DNA of 64,000 bases from Calycina herbarum. Lineage: Eukaryota > Ascomycota > Leotiomycetes > Helotiales > Pezizellaceae. The notes under the pieces were generated by a model. The model was not told the origin of the DNA, did no database searches, and saw only the letters and a program-made list of their open reading frames with translations. The DNA lies in assembly GCA_001414485.1 (NCBI GenBank), contig LLEY01000010.1, positions 310,001 through 374,000 of the forward strand. The letters run 5' to 3'. Position numbers and translations under genes: made by a program. Of the stretch, positions 34,842 through 46,141 are shown piece by piece (position 1 is the stretch's first letter; each line of letters begins with the position of its first letter).

Positions 34842-36029
34842 CTAAAGACGGCTATGATAACGGCCATAATAACCGCCAGGACCGTAGTCACCGGTCAATT
34901 CCTCATATAAACCTGGACGCCAGTGGTCATAACCAAGAGCCATTTTCATATATTCCTCTCTTTCTGGCTCTTCACGTTTCCACTGCTCATCCGCAGCTTT
35001 CTCCTCCAGGGTCTTCACTTCTTCACCAATCGCATCCCAGCATTCGACTTCAAAAGGAACATCCGTCCCATGGCTGAGGTCATTTTCGTTTATCAGAAAC
35101 ACCCTTGACTCTTCCTCAACACTGTCCAAACCTTCGCCAAAGGAGTCGTGGTAGTTGTGAACGTGGGGTTTGAAGATAACTGACTGGAGGGCCTTGAGAG
35201 GGTTGTCAATTTCGTCTTCGGTAAGGTGGTCGAGTCTGTCATCTTCGTCATCGGAATTGTAGCGCATGCAAATGAGCCCGAGGATGTCATCAGCAGTCAT
35301 ATGCCTTGGGCAGAAGCTGACTTGGAGGTATTGCAGCTTTTGACAAGCGTTTTTGCAGTTATGGAGTTGATGAATCAGATCACGGAAGGCTGAACGGTGT
35401 TCACTTTTGCCTCTTGTGGTATCTTCGCAGCGGGGATATTCGATGACGAGGACATCCTTTTCGTAACTAAAGGTGCTGTATGATGTTCGAGCAATCTTCG
35501 GGGCAGCAGCGTATTCCGGTCCAATGGAGCATCCAGGGAAACTGAGGAGGGTCTTGTTTTGGGGGACGTGGTATGTCCATGGAACTTTGGTTGAATAAAG
35601 ATCGTACATCAGGCTAATGAATCTCTCGGGGGGCTTTTCGGCGTAGAGGACGTATCCAACGATGATGCTCTTCACTTCGAGAGGCAAACGGGCGAAGAGT
35701 TGGGGATCAACGTTTGGCCCTCTGTTGGAGCCATCGTTGAGCTCGGGCATCGGATATTCAACACCCCGTGGTGCTGATGTTGTTAGCAAGTAAAAGCAAT
35801 GTGGTGCGTGTAACTTACTGTAATAGTAGTCGTGTGCGACGGTTCCCTTGACAAGCCAAGGTGGGATCTTTGGCGCCTTGCGCTTCTTGACAGGAGTGAG
35901 AGGAATTTCATGACGCTTTCGCGACGCCTCGACTGCTACAGCCAAGGGGTCCTTGTTGTATTGGACGGGGCGGAGGATTCTCAAGGCTCTCTCCTCGAAG
36001 GCTCTCTCCTCGAAGTCTCGCGACGGCAT
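34842..36029 (-). CDS. F-box-like fungal protein, unknown function
   Basis: Two exons, complement(34842..35773, 35819..36029), 380 aa. The 45 nt intron has donor GTAAGT, branch TGCTAACAA and acceptor ATCAG, and removes a frame that would otherwise be read through. The N-terminus contains a small duplication (FEERAFEERA, from an 18 bp repeat near 35985-36020) and a basic KKRKAPKIP stretch. At ~95-125, LFARLPLEVKSIIVGYVLYAEKP fits the degenerate F-box-like start of large fungal families (L-P-x-E-V-x-x-x-I). The rest lacks known domains and ends in a G/Y-rich tail. If the F-box is real it would link to Skp1/SCF ubiquitin ligases; this is inference. Confidence 0.75.
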   Translation of the reverse strand: MPSRDFEERAFEERALRILRPVQYNKDPLAVAVEASRKRHEIPLTPVKKRKAPKIPPWLVKGTVAHDYYYSKLHAPHCFYLLTTSAPRGVEYPMPELNDGSNRGPNVDPQLFARLPLEVKSIIVGYVLYAEKPPERFISLMYDLYSTKVPWTYHVPQNKTLLSFPGCSIGPEYAAAPKIARTSYSTFSYEKDVLVIEYPRCEDTTRGKSEHRSAFRDLIHQLHNCKNACQKLQYLQVSFCPRHMTADDILGLICMRYNSDDEDDRLDHLTEDEIDNPLKALQSVIFKPHVHNYHDSFGEGLDSVEEESRVFLINENDLSHGTDVPFEVECWDAIGEEVKTLEEKAADEQWKREEPEREEYMKMALGYDHWRPGLYEELTGDYGPGGYYGRYHSRL

Positions 36030-36611
36030 GCTGCAACGCGCTTTGTTAGGTGGAAAGACGCGTCAAGAGACAAGGGTGCGCACGTACTTTGCAAACCAGC
36101 ACTGCGGATTTGGGCAGGAGGGCAGGAGAGAAGTCCAGATCGGATGGTGTAGAAGGTGTAAGGCAAACAACTGCCAAAGATGGAAAGGTAGGTGGTAGGT
36201 GGTTGTTCTCAGTGCAGTTGAGAGGATTGCTGTGTTGTTGAACGGCATTGTTAACTTGCCAGACGCGGTAATTTGTACACACGCACATGTTGATTGTGAC
36301 GCCGAATCACGGTGCTAAACTATGCCTGATTCGGACGTTGAATAGCGTTCTGTGCAAAGCGGTGCTTTGATTGTAATCAGAGCCAATGAGAATAGAGATC
36401 GAAGAGGTCTTCAGCAAACTCTAATTAGTGATTGCGGTTCAGTAGCCTTTGCAGCCTTCCAGGTTTGCAACAAGGCTGGGCGGGTGACGAGTCGGCTTGT
36501 AACGGTCCGGTGAAGCCGGAAGGAAGCAAGGAAGCCGACCGCAAGGCTACCACAGACATCTGTTCCGTGAATATGTACGTTCCGCGAATTTTATATACCA
36601 GAGGCAAGCAA
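36030..36611. other. Intergenic, no gene
   Basis: Upstream region of the F-box-like gene and 3' flank of the two-TM gene. Short frames at 36046-36288 and 36425-36734 lack support. Confidence 0.5.
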
Positions 36612-37700
36612 TCAGTCACCACTGATCTTTGCATGGCGAAAGTACTTCATACCCACCCACGCAACCACCACCCATACCCAAGCCATCACCGTGGTGAGAA
36701 TGATGAGCGCTGGATAATATCCCACGATAGGTAGTGTGGGATCATCCTCCAGCTCAGGAGGAGCATAAGGCGTCTCGCCCACATCCCAAGCCCAACTCCA
36801 AACCCCAAGGCAGGAGCCCATACCGGTCACGAAGACTACCCAAGTCACGATCAAGACCACCCACCCCCACCACTCCGTCTCCGAATAGTCCCAGTCTGCG
36901 TCAGGGACAGGAAGAGGACTGGCAGCCAGCCCCCCAATCGAGAGAGGCGACTTGGCCTTTTGCGCTGATCGTCGGCGCGTAAGAGACCCAGCGCCAGCCG
37001 CAAAGTACGAATCGGAACCCGAAGAATTGGTCGAAGGAACACGAGGCGCTGGCAGATTGTGAGTTGGGATGCTGAGGATATCGTCCTCGTCCGTTGTCGA
37101 GGTATAAGTCAAGGTTGGACTGGTGGCCGTAGTCGGCGAGGTGAGGTGGTCCTCAGATCCCATCGGAAGTGTCTTGATGGGTGACAAGAGAGGACCTCCT
37201 CGAGTGGCGAAGCCTTCGAGTGAGGGGCGAGCAATGGTATCAATGGCAAGGCCAAAGCCATTGGAATGTGTCATCTCCTCGGGAGACGTTGGACTTGTGG
37301 ACATGTCCCCGCCATATAAGGAGGGATGTCCCGTCTCCAGAGGAGATGTGATGATATCTTTTCTCTCTCGTTGAGCCCCGCGTCCAAGCAGGGCAGCTTT
37401 TCGTAAAGACCCTTTTCTCCTTCTGGTTTTTTGTTGTTGGACGGCGACTGCCATCGCTCTGCTGGCTTTCTTTGGCGACGTTCGATCATCTCCTGGGGTG
37501 TACTCGGGGCTGGTTGGTTCCTGGTCCGGGGAAGTATGATTATCATCACTGTTTGTTCGCAGGAACGATAGCTTGGAAAGAAGTCCGCCAGAGAGACTTC
37601 GTTTGTGACTGCTTGAAGCCCCTGTGTCAGATTGGGTTTTTGATTGTGAATTTTGATTTCTGGAATCATGCCCATTGCGAGCATTCATTGAGCTCTCCAT
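36612..37700 (-). CDS. Conserved fungal two-transmembrane protein with disordered N-terminus
   Basis: Single exon, 362 aa, ATG at 37700. Residues 1-~260 are S/T/P-rich and basic, with repeated T-S-P motifs (DHTSPDQEPTSPEYTPGDDRTSP, shown in part: TSPDQEPTSPEYTP) and R-R-R-S sites that look like phosphorylation targets. The last ~95 residues are strongly hydrophobic and tryptophan-rich. TM1 is around WWGWVVLIVTWVVFVTGMGS; then a loop DVGETPYAPPELEDDPTLPI; TM2 is around PALIILTTVMAWVWVVVAWV; the end is MKYFRHAKISGD. I recognise the general two-TM pattern but no named family. A membrane protein with a large cytosolic tail is likely. The divergent neighbour is the ZRG17-type gene, 1.2 kb away. 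Confidence 0.8.
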   Translation of the reverse strand: MESSMNARNGHDSRNQNSQSKTQSDTGASSSHKRSLSGGLLSKLSFLRTNSDDNHTSPDQEPTSPEYTPGDDRTSPKKASRAMAVAVQQQKTRRRKGSLRKAALLGRGAQRERKDIITSPLETGHPSLYGGDMSTSPTSPEEMTHSNGFGLAIDTIARPSLEGFATRGGPLLSPIKTLPMGSEDHLTSPTTATSPTLTYTSTTDEDDILSIPTHNLPAPRVPSTNSSGSDSYFAAGAGSLTRRRSAQKAKSPLSIGGLAASPLPVPDADWDYSETEWWGWVVLIVTWVVFVTGMGSCLGVWSWAWDVGETPYAPPELEDDPTLPIVGYYPALIILTTVMAWVWVVVAWVGMKYFRHAKISGD

Positions 37701-38926
37701 GGCGTTCCAGCGATCGAAGAACGGGGGCTGCCGTCTGATTGCTGAGCAATTTATGCTCTAGCAAGCAGAGTAACCAGGCAAAACGAAGGTTATTCTTCCA
37801 GGTAGGTGGGAATGGCTTCAGTGAGTATTCTGAGTTGATGTTAGACGTCGAACATTTGAAAAGGCGAGAGGAAGTTACCTCAAGTCAAGTCTAAACACAC
37901 CCAATATGCATGTGTGATGCAACAATCCTGACCCAAGTACCATATGTGAGGTGAGATGGGAGTGGTGTTTTTTGTGAAAACTTTCTGGCAATTTATGTCC
38001 TGGATAAACGTTAGAAGCGAAAACAGGAGAGGAGTGGAACAGCCAATCACCTTCAAGTGAGGCTCAACTCCGAAAAAGGAGGTTGACCAGGAGCGAAGGT
38101 GGTATGTTGGTGGCACTTGTCTTGAGAATTGTTGGTGGGATGGAGTCGAATTTTTTGTGGTTGTTGCTGGAGTGACCAAAACGGCAACCGCTATCCTGAA
38201 TTAGGGTCAGAATTGAAGATTGAATATCAAATTCAGAAAGTGAAGAAGTGCTCACCTTTCGAGTTCACTTTCAAGTTGAGCCTAGACACTTTGGCCTCAA
38301 AGGCTAGAAAACTTGAAGAAGGTGAAAAGTGATATTTTGAGAATATCAGTTTTGTCTGGAGGATTGTGGTTGGTGTTGGACGATGTTGAGTTGTTGGAGT
38401 TTGGATGTCAAAAAGATATCAGAAAGGTGATACCTTGCAGGGACAACCGAAGCTCCACGCACATGCCAAGGTCAAAGCCTAAAGCTGACTTTTGTTGGAC
38501 GCTGGAAGAGGTTGTATGGTTGAAGAAGGGAGAGAGGGAAGAAGAGTATCTCTTATAGAGAAGAGATATGCAAAGGGTATACCTCTAGTCCCTTCCCTGG
38601 CAGAGGAAGGAGCTGTAGATGTCTTGTTGTAGAGCCAACAAGATGTTGTTGTGGTTGTTGAAGAGTTGTAGTCAAGATAAACTTTCGCCTGCTTAAATAG
38701 TCAGGTCGGAGGCTGCTTGGTGGAGCTGATTCAGGGACCACCACCTCAAATTTGGACGGCACCACCACCAACGTGTCTGTTAAACAGACCTTGGATCCAC
38801 AGTTTGCGCAAGTGAATACTCGACAGCGTAACTCTTTCTTGCCTCGCATTAAACTCTACTCGTACCTCCTACAGCCTTCCAAGTCGCACGGCCCTTATGC
38901 TTCCTCAATTACGATAGACCGCAACA
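37701..38926. other. 1.2 kb divergent intergenic region
   Basis: Lies between divergently transcribed genes (minus 37700, plus 38927). Several minus-strand GTGAG/GTAAC...AG pairs (around 37875-38260) could be introns of a spliced 5' leader of the minus gene, but no coding exon is supported. Confidence 0.4.
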
Positions 38927-40465
38927 ATGGCCTCGAGCTTGCCCATACCAGCGCCGCCGCGCACCCCAACCCCGCCCACTCCAATCCCCGAGGAACCAGA
39001 AGGAATGGGAATGGGAATGGATGGCGGTCGCACCGTGCACTCAACCCTTACTTGGAACCCCAATTCGTTGTCACCGATGGCAGATATCTTCCCCGGACGA
39101 TTTGGTTCAATGGCATCACCACTTCCATCCTCCGGCAGCAGCTTGAGCAGTCCCGCGATGCCCTCATTCAACACCAACACCAATGGCACATCAAATGGAG
39201 GAGGAGGAGGAAATGGACCTCCACAATCAGGGACGCGGAACCCTTTTAACTTCCAGACACAAACCATCAGCGACACCCCCGCAGTCGCAAAATCAGTAGG
39301 GCAAACCATATTCATATCACAGCGCAATGGAAGCGGTCAGCCGCGAAGAACACATGCTAACTTAAGACGCAAAAAGAATATCGGCCAGCGCAGAGGCCAC
39401 AGATACAAACACAGTTCCGTATCCGCCCAGCACCAAATCTTCCTCGAGCCGCCTCCGCGTGCGCCCCTTGCCCTCCCTGCTTCGCTCCCGATTCCGACAT
39501 TCAAGGAGGCATGGCATAGCATGTCGAAGGAACAAACTACACGGATTGTCTGGTGTGGATGTCATGCCTTGGTTGCGGCTTATGTGCTGTATTCCTCGGC
39601 GGGATCATTGGCACTTACTGCGCTTTCCCATCTTATTTTCTTTGATGCGGTTAGTGCGACGATATGCGTGGTTGTAGATGTATTCTGCAACTTCGAAGTG
39701 TGGAAACGCTCCTCCATCCGACATCCCTTCGGACTTCAACGAGCAGAAGTTCTCGCGGGCTTCGCTATGTCTGTTTTCCTCCTCTTCATGTCTTTCGACC
39801 TCATATCGCACAATTTAAAACACGTTCTCGAAAGCGTCGGAAACCACGCTCCTCACCACCCACATTCCCATCATCGAATTTCTCCGGGTAGTGTCGATTC
39901 AGCAGCTCTCCTCTCCATAATCGCAACCCTCATTTCCGCCCTCGGCCTCAAGAACCACGCAAGAATAGGACGAGCAATGAGATTCGCATACATATCCTCC
40001 CTGCCCTCCGTCCTCAGCAACCCCTCACATTTCCTCACCCTCTCCTGCTCCGCAATAATGTTTTTGCTCCCCTTAATGAGCGTAACAATGTACCTCTGGC
40101 TAGACCGTCTTCTGTGCAGCATAATCTCCATATCCATGTTCTTCCTGGGCACAAGGTTGGCTGTTACGCAGGGACTCATGTTACTTATGAGTTATAGTGG
40201 GAAGGGCGTGAAGGAGGTGATGAGGGAGGTTAATAGGGATCCGATGGTTTGTTCTGTGGAGGAAGCGAGGTTTTGGCAGGTCCATTTTGGGCTTTGTATG
40301 GCGAATCTTAAGATTGTTGTGAGGGGGGATGAGATGCAGGTTCAGAAATTACGAGAACGAATTACTGTGCTGATTCGGAATCGGTTGGGAGGTGGATATG
40401 GAAGGGGTGGGGGACTGAAATGGGAGGTTACTGTTCAGTGTTCTTTGGAGGGTCCCAGGACCTGA
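38927..40465 (+). CDS. ZRG17: Cation diffusion facilitator, Zrg17-type ER zinc transporter
   Basis: Single exon, 512 aa. The P/S/G-rich disordered N-terminus (~1-195) is followed by the membrane domain. Segments seen include TRIVWCGCHALVAAYVLYSS, SLALTALSHLIFFDAVSATI, FEVWKRSSIRHPFGLQRAEV (family signature), AGFAMSVFLLFMSFDLISHN, a histidine loop HAPHHPHSHHR, AALLSIIATLISALGLKNHA and two further TMs. The C-terminal soluble domain (EEARFWQVHFGLCMANLKIV ... NRLGGGYGRGG) matches the CDF tail. In yeast, Zrg17 pairs with Msc2 to move zinc into the ER; Zrg17-type proteins lack some metal-binding residues and depend on the partner. Here H/D sites in the TMs look partly degenerate (SHLIFFDAV), consistent with that. 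No introns. Confidence 0.9.
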   Translation: MASSLPIPAPPRTPTPPTPIPEEPEGMGMGMDGGRTVHSTLTWNPNSLSPMADIFPGRFGSMASPLPSSGSSLSSPAMPSFNTNTNGTSNGGGGGNGPPQSGTRNPFNFQTQTISDTPAVAKSVGQTIFISQRNGSGQPRRTHANLRRKKNIGQRRGHRYKHSSVSAQHQIFLEPPPRAPLALPASLPIPTFKEAWHSMSKEQTTRIVWCGCHALVAAYVLYSSAGSLALTALSHLIFFDAVSATICVVVDVFCNFEVWKRSSIRHPFGLQRAEVLAGFAMSVFLLFMSFDLISHNLKHVLESVGNHAPHHPHSHHRISPGSVDSAALLSIIATLISALGLKNHARIGRAMRFAYISSLPSVLSNPSHFLTLSCSAIMFLLPLMSVTMYLWLDRLLCSIISISMFFLGTRLAVTQGLMLLMSYSGKGVKEVMREVNRDPMVCSVEEARFWQVHFGLCMANLKIVVRGDEMQVQKLRERITVLIRNRLGGGYGRGGGLKWEVTVQCSLEGPRT

Positions 40466-41459
40466 ACTCGTTCGGGATTTCGACATCTTTTTCCTTTTGT
40501 AAAAACTACTCCTTCTCTCAATCTCGAGAACAAGGGGGGAATTTCATTTTTGTAGTCTACGGATCTTTGAACGATTTTTGGGCGGCGCTGGATTTTTTTG
40601 GGAGCTATGGAAACAACTACGGAAAGCGAGGCAGGGGAAAGAAAGCAATTACAAGAATTCTGCGGCGTCATTTTGGAGGGAGGAAATCGAACCAATTGTA
40701 CAGAGAAGGGAGGACATGGAAATACCAGCATTTTGGAGGAAGATCTCTTACTTTCGTTGTACATACTTTTCATAGATGTGTATAAACTTGATTTTTATCA
40801 ACAATTGAGGCGTGGTCCTTTCTTTCCGCGGGTGCTGGTAAATGGGAGGCTGGTGAACACCGAATTTTGGGGATATGAGATGAGGGGGATTTTGAAGCAT
40901 GGTGGAGGTTCATGGGGAATGATTGGTATCTCTAACTCTGTCCTGTGTTGTTTTTATTTGGTCGCAAGTGAATTTAAAGAATGGGGAAGTATGGAAAGAG
41001 AGAATTACAACCTCGCTCATCGGTATTTCACACTGAATTACATTGAACTACCTTCCTTCTTCAATTATCCCAACACTTCTATGGAAGAATCAAATTATGA
41101 ATTTAACCGAAATTTGGCTCCTCTGGCTAACTGAATTGGTTTTCCGACTTTATCTCAGGCTTTCATTTCAGTCTCTAGGCGAGTTATGACTTTGTGGATT
41201 TTACAAGCACATGGAAAATGAGAAGACTTGTTGACTGTCAGCTTTCCGTGTCGTAGGAACTGGCTTTGTGAAGGTTTCATATTTGTATGGGCTGATAGCT
41301 GTATTTTTTTCTTTGGTAGCTTTTCGTGGATAGCCAAACCTCTTAGTTGTGCTATTTTCAGGTCACCTATGAATTGCTGGACTGTTTTCTAGTGCTATTC
41401 GTAAGTAACCCCGATATAGCTAGTATTCTTCAGAACTAATTCTAGTGCGCTTCGTACAC
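40466..41459. other. 3' flank and intergenic, doubtful ORF
   Basis: A 178-codon plus-strand frame (40598-41134) exists but overlaps three other frames, lacks any domain and has irregular composition. I regard it as 3' UTR/intergenic. Confidence 0.45.
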
Positions 41460-41695
41460 TAGGGGGTATCAGAATTCGTGGCAGAGCACCCCAAAACCCC
41501 ACCAAAATTCTCGGTTTTTATCTTATTCCCTTTTTGTCCTACAACATTTATCATAAAATCGAAGCATATGCTTTTAATAAGTGTAGTTGGCACCCCACCT
41601 CTAACTACTTACTTTTTCTTTAAATGTTATATTTTTGTTTACTACCATTGTTTTTGGTGAGGAATCGCCTCTGCCACGAATCCTGACACCCCCTG
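41460..41695. mobile_element. Small MITE-like inverted-repeat element
   Basis: About 236 bp. The left end AGGGGGTATCAGAATTCGTG plus GCAGAG matches the reverse complement of the right end in 24 of 26 positions; the two differences are transitions. The AT-rich interior has no meaningful frame. The target duplication is not exact, so the superfamily is undetermined. Confidence 0.7.
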
Positions 41696-44359
41696 GTAGT
41701 AGGTGACCTGTCAATTATAGCAAATAATGAGGCGGGGAAAAAGTACCTAGCTTCGTCGACTTTGTTTAATTGAGAAGCGATATTGAATTCCGTACACTTA
41801 TTTGAGTTTGGTGATGTCCACTTCCTTGAGAGGAATCATACAGTGTTAGTCGCCATCGCTCGACTTTTTCTTCCTGTACTGCGTCTTTTTCCGCATTGGT
41901 TAATTAAAGATTTACCACACAGAAACCACCTCTAACTCAACTAGAACACCTGGAAGGTGCGGCGTTGAGCACGGCTGAAAATTGAATTTGCAAATTCATG
42001 GTTAAAGAAACAACGTCTACAGGAGTCGAAGCCTTAGAGTGGAGATTCAACATCATCTAGATGGTGTTTAGTGCTATCTTCATTCTCATCGTCTATCTCT
42101 TCTACCCACCCTCACAATCAATCTTGCGTTGAGACACAAACACGCTCTTCTCTCGCTAATAACCTCTCCGTTTCACTTTTTGCAACTACCTTCCCAGTTG
42201 ATTATTGCTCTATTCTTTCATGATGGGCAAATTTAGAGTCGACATCAAGTCACCCCCTGTGTTTTCGAGTGAAATTCAAATCCTCGAATTATAATTCGAA
42301 CCTTGAAACGATAAAGCGAAAACTGAGTTTCCATCGCTTTCATCACCCCCACGAAGGATCAGCTATTTTGAAGACATTCCCTTCCGTGATATTTTATCAG
42401 AACATCCCAGAAAGGCACCAGGAAAGTTTTCTTGAATTATCAGATGGAACCAAGGTTCCAATAGGGTGATGACGAATCGCGAGCCTCGCCATGTATACTG
42501 TATATCAAGGGTCGATCGGGGTTCAAGCGAGAACAGAGTCGCTCCTCATCCTAGCACAATGAGTATCTCCTTTGTGAATAATAGACTAATTATCATCTCG
42601 TCCGTTTTCAAATTTTCCTTCGTGTTCACAGTACTTATAACCTTCCTACGCTTTTCAAATAGGAAGTAAAATGTTTTGGTCTCTTAAATAGACTAATCGC
42701 TTTCAAGTTCCATAAGAAAAGGTGTATGAATTCCCTTCTCGTAGAGAATAACATGAAGTAAGGCATGATATAATGCTTCAAGAGAAAAGGTGATTTCCTC
42801 TCTACTTCTAAGTTATAACATAGTGTTCCATCGCTTTTCACCACTTATCGAAAAGATAGTTAGGAAAAGGGTCTTCAAACTGTGGGGAAGGAAATGAAGC
42901 TCATGGAAAAACACCGTCCGAGTCTTGAAAAAGTCAAAGAACTATTTGTTAAGAAAAGATTCGAGACATTTCTTGATAGGCAAATACTGACTCCCCTATC
43001 TTCTAGGATCATTGCACCACTACGGGTGGAAGGGTTAAGTTATACTATTCCGTACGATTAGTGAGAGTCGTACAATAACTCTCTCGTTTCTTCGTAATCT
43101 AACCCCAAATTTAAAACCAACGGTTGTTTCAATATCCCCAGTGATATGGGTTGAATCGTTAAGGGGTGTCAAGGTGATGAGGAGACGAGGTCATTCCTTC
43201 TCTGACTTAACCTCGAGACCGAGACCAGAAGCTATAAGTAAATTGTACCCAATACCTCATAGTAGAAAAAAGATATTATGTAGGTTTCTTTTGGGTCACC
43301 ATTGAGTTACCGAAGACCGATCGCCTTGCAAGTCAAGACCATTGTCTCTCCCGGAGTTATAACTTTTGGTAAATCTGTCGCCTCGTTTACCGGTCGTGAC
43401 CCTCGTTAATGCCAAAACAAATCGCTGGAAATTATTCCTATAATTAAGCAACTAGCATCTCGGGGTGGATTTTTGATGCTACACCAAGCTGTTGTTGTAC
43501 TTTTTATTGCTACAATTGTTCGCAAATTGCCAAGATGGCGAAGATTCGCTATAAAGAGTCAGCCATTCTTCCGTATCTCATGAGTGGATGGTCCCCGGTA
43601 AATTCAAGGCTCCTCTCAAAAAGACGCGACATAATCAATAGAGTCTTGTTAACCTAGCGCTTCCAATTTCCCAGTCTAATTTATCCTGAGTATGTAGATA
43701 AGAAAGGATATCTCGCTTCATAAGAATATGAAAGGACAGGGTACCGCTCTTTCGAGGCTAGGCTAATTTATAAAGGAGAGTTGCAAAAGAAGGATTCGAG
43801 TGGCTAGGAACGATTAAAAGAGGGCCTCCGGAAAGGAAATAAGAGTGAAAAGGGGGGCTAAGAAAGGAAAGGCGGACGAGGTAGTCTCTCGTATATAAAA
43901 TTACCTACTCGAATCTGTTTACTTATCCTCTCTTATGCTATCTACTAAGCAAGGAGAGGCTGATTGAACTATATAGGATTACAAAGGATAGGCGTATCAA
44001 GTATCCGGAATAAGATATAATTAGCTAGAATCGCTCTAATATCAGAGATGAAAGAAGGCAGAATAGCTACAAAAGAGAGAAGAAAGGAACAGGAAGGAGT
44101 AGTTAGAAAGGACATAAGTACAAATCTGGCTGGGAAATTTAGATCGCTGTGAAGAACTAAAACAAGCTTGTTAGAGAGTTCTTAAAGAAGACTCAACATC
44201 AAATCATGTTTTCCCAACGCCGCAGACACTTTCCAATTAGAATAGAGCAACTCTGAAACCATGTCTTTAACGCCGAGTTGGATCAGCGGACGAGCCATTG
44301 CTAGAAGGCTAAAAAGACGAGTATATTTGCTGTTCTCTCAGACAAGTCATGAAATAGTA
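41696..44359. other. 2.7 kb intergenic, no gene
   Basis: Short frames only (42269-42469, 42466-42669, 44261-44488). 43730-44110 is purine-rich on the plus strand. No transposon ends, domain or RNA gene recognised. Confidence 0.5.
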
Positions 44360-44631
44360 CACGTTACCAGACTTGGGCATCGATATATCGATACCAGTAT
44401 CTGGGGGGTCTACTATAGTTATCGGTATCGAGTAATATTTTACGATAGTATATCGAATATGTCCGATATATCGATACTATATCGATAATCGAGGTTATGT
44501 GACTAGGAAATAGTTAATCTAGCCGATCAGCTAATTAGACTTAAGCATTCGCTAGCCCCTTTCCCTAAATATCGCCTCAGATATGACAACACTACAACTA
44601 AATATACTCCTATACTCTAAATTCAACCAAA

Positions 44632-44862
44632 ATGTCAGCCTTTGGATCCCACCCCTCTCTCCCTCGAAAGAATGCCCATAGAGGGCGAGAAACGTCACCT
44701 AAAAGAAGCCGTGCCGATACCACCGCCGTAGAGCCTACGCTGCCGCCAAACCGACGTCCCAGACCTGCACTAAAACTCAAGAGCACCAAGGCCTTCCTTT
44801 TCCGCGAACCAAACCCCTTTACGATCGAGAGGTTATACAAGAGCAGCATGCGTATATGCTAA
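44632..44862 (+). pseudogene. N-terminal remnant of hAT transposase (probable)
   Basis: 76-codon ORF beginning MSAFGSHPSLPRKNAHRGRE, basic and proline-rich, inside the hAT element. No BED finger is visible; position and composition fit the disordered N-terminus of a transposase whose centre has been deleted. It could instead be an unrelated captured frame. Confidence 0.45.
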
Positions 44863-44954
44863 TACTTTATACTCAGCCTAGATACGAATACACTAAGGTC
44901 ATTAGTCGGAATTTATAGTTAACCGGAAACTACAAATTCAATCCCGGCTTTAAG

Positions 44955-45114
44955 TACGCCATCCGAAAGAGTATTTAGTAAGGCAGGAAACCTGGTTTCA
45001 AAGAAAAGGGCCCTTATTTGTAGTGAGAACGTTCGCTACGTATTATGCCTACGAAGCTGGGGTGTAATAATCGAAAGCGATAATAAGCAGGAGATACTGG
45101 TCAGAGAAGTTTAA
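44955..45114 (+). pseudogene. hAT C-terminal dimerisation domain remnant
   Basis: One open frame reads TPSERVFSKAGNLVSKKRAL, then ENVRYVLCLRSWG, and ends with TAA at 45112-45114. The S-E-R-x-F-S-x-A-G-x-x-x-S-x-K-R and E-N-V-x-x-x-x-x-L-x-S-W pattern is the hallmark of the hATC domain, which supports the class call of the enclosing element. No start codon or catalytic residues remain, so it is not functional. Confidence 0.85.
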
Positions 45115-45402
45115 ATATATACACCTTTTACATACAATTTTAAACACTCAGTTTCCCTTGAACTTTATATGCTCTATTTCTTGACTTATTAGTCAATTTG
45201 GCAAGTAATTTACCCCTAAAATGGCTCCAAAACTCACTCCAAAATCGTAGAATATACTCTCAAAAAGACGATATTTATCGAATATCGAGCCACTCCTAAC
45301 GATAGTTATCGACATCGAGTAATATTCTACGATAAATATATCGCGATATATATCACGATATATCGATATTTTATCGTATCGGTGCCCAAGTCTGCACGCT
45401 AC

Positions 45403-46141
45403 ATACAATCGTAATTAAACCATCGACAGACGCTTCAGAAATAACAGAATTCTCGTTCTATTCCCGCCTACCAAAGTAAATTATTCAAAGCCTCTAGAAT
45501 AATAAACTTAAAACAAAGAACTTATGTGACATCCATAAAAGAATCAAACCTTGTTTCTCATACATATTTAGAAACGAAGAATTCTGTTATCCCAGACCAT
45601 CAGAAGGACATCATGTAATAAACACTCTTACTTGACCTATATAAAACAACTAAACTCTCTTTCTCCTCAAGCATCACCGTAGCGTCAAAGACTAAATTCC
45701 ATTCTCTGAGATGATTCAACTAATAGAATCCACGAAAAATTCTTTACTCAACTTCTACAAAACAACTAAACCTCTTCTTCAACTTCTCTATTATATCTTC
45801 AAACCAATCAATCCTCTCATCCTAGATAATTAGAATAATATCATTCAGCAAACACTCTTGCCCAACAACATCAAGTATGCAAACAAAGACCAGTATTCAC
45901 ATGTGACTTTCATTAAACTATCATGAATTTTGGCCCTAATACAACGCCCCAAAGCTCCCGAGTCAATTTTTGGCATCCCATTTCCACTACACCAGCTACA
46001 ATAAATTTTATAGCAATTCATACCATAAATACGCCTTTCACAACAACAAAGGTATCTGCGAGCACCGTAAACACGCTCGCTAATTTCGCTGCCATTTAAC
46101 ACCCCTTCCCATACCCTATGATCATCAATTTTGTCATGAAC
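45403..46141. other. Intergenic, 3' flank of DUG3
   Basis: AT-rich. A cysteine-rich minus frame (46102-45845) has no ATG at its start and probably lies in the DUG3 3' region. Confidence 0.5.

Larger units (their letters stand above)
44368..45394 (+). mobile_element. Internally deleted hAT transposon
   Basis: A 1,027 bp element with ends CAGACTTGGGCATCGATA (left) and the inverted CAGACTTGGGCACCGATA (right). It is flanked by 8 bp repeats CACGTTAC (44360-44367) and CACGCTAC (45395-45402), one transition apart. An 8 bp duplication is the hAT rule. Both subterminal regions are packed with TATCGATA-like units (44383-44500 and 45258-45385), plausible transposase-binding repeats. A short N-terminal ORF (44632-44862) and the tail of the hAT dimerisation domain (44955-45114) remain; the catalytic middle is gone. 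It is therefore a non-autonomous deletion derivative. Confidence 0.9.

Noticed and set aside
36740..37200. Plus-strand proline-rich frames over the two-TM gene
   Set aside because: Antisense shadows of the TSP-rich coding region at 36612-37700.
40598..41134. 178-codon plus-strand ORF after the ZRG17-type gene
   Set aside because: No domain, irregular composition, overlapped by several other frames; probably 3' UTR and spacer.
45845..46102. Cysteine-rich 85-codon minus frame resembling a small secreted protein
   Set aside because: The frame begins at GTG without an ATG, has no signal peptide and sits in the probable 3' UTR of DUG3.
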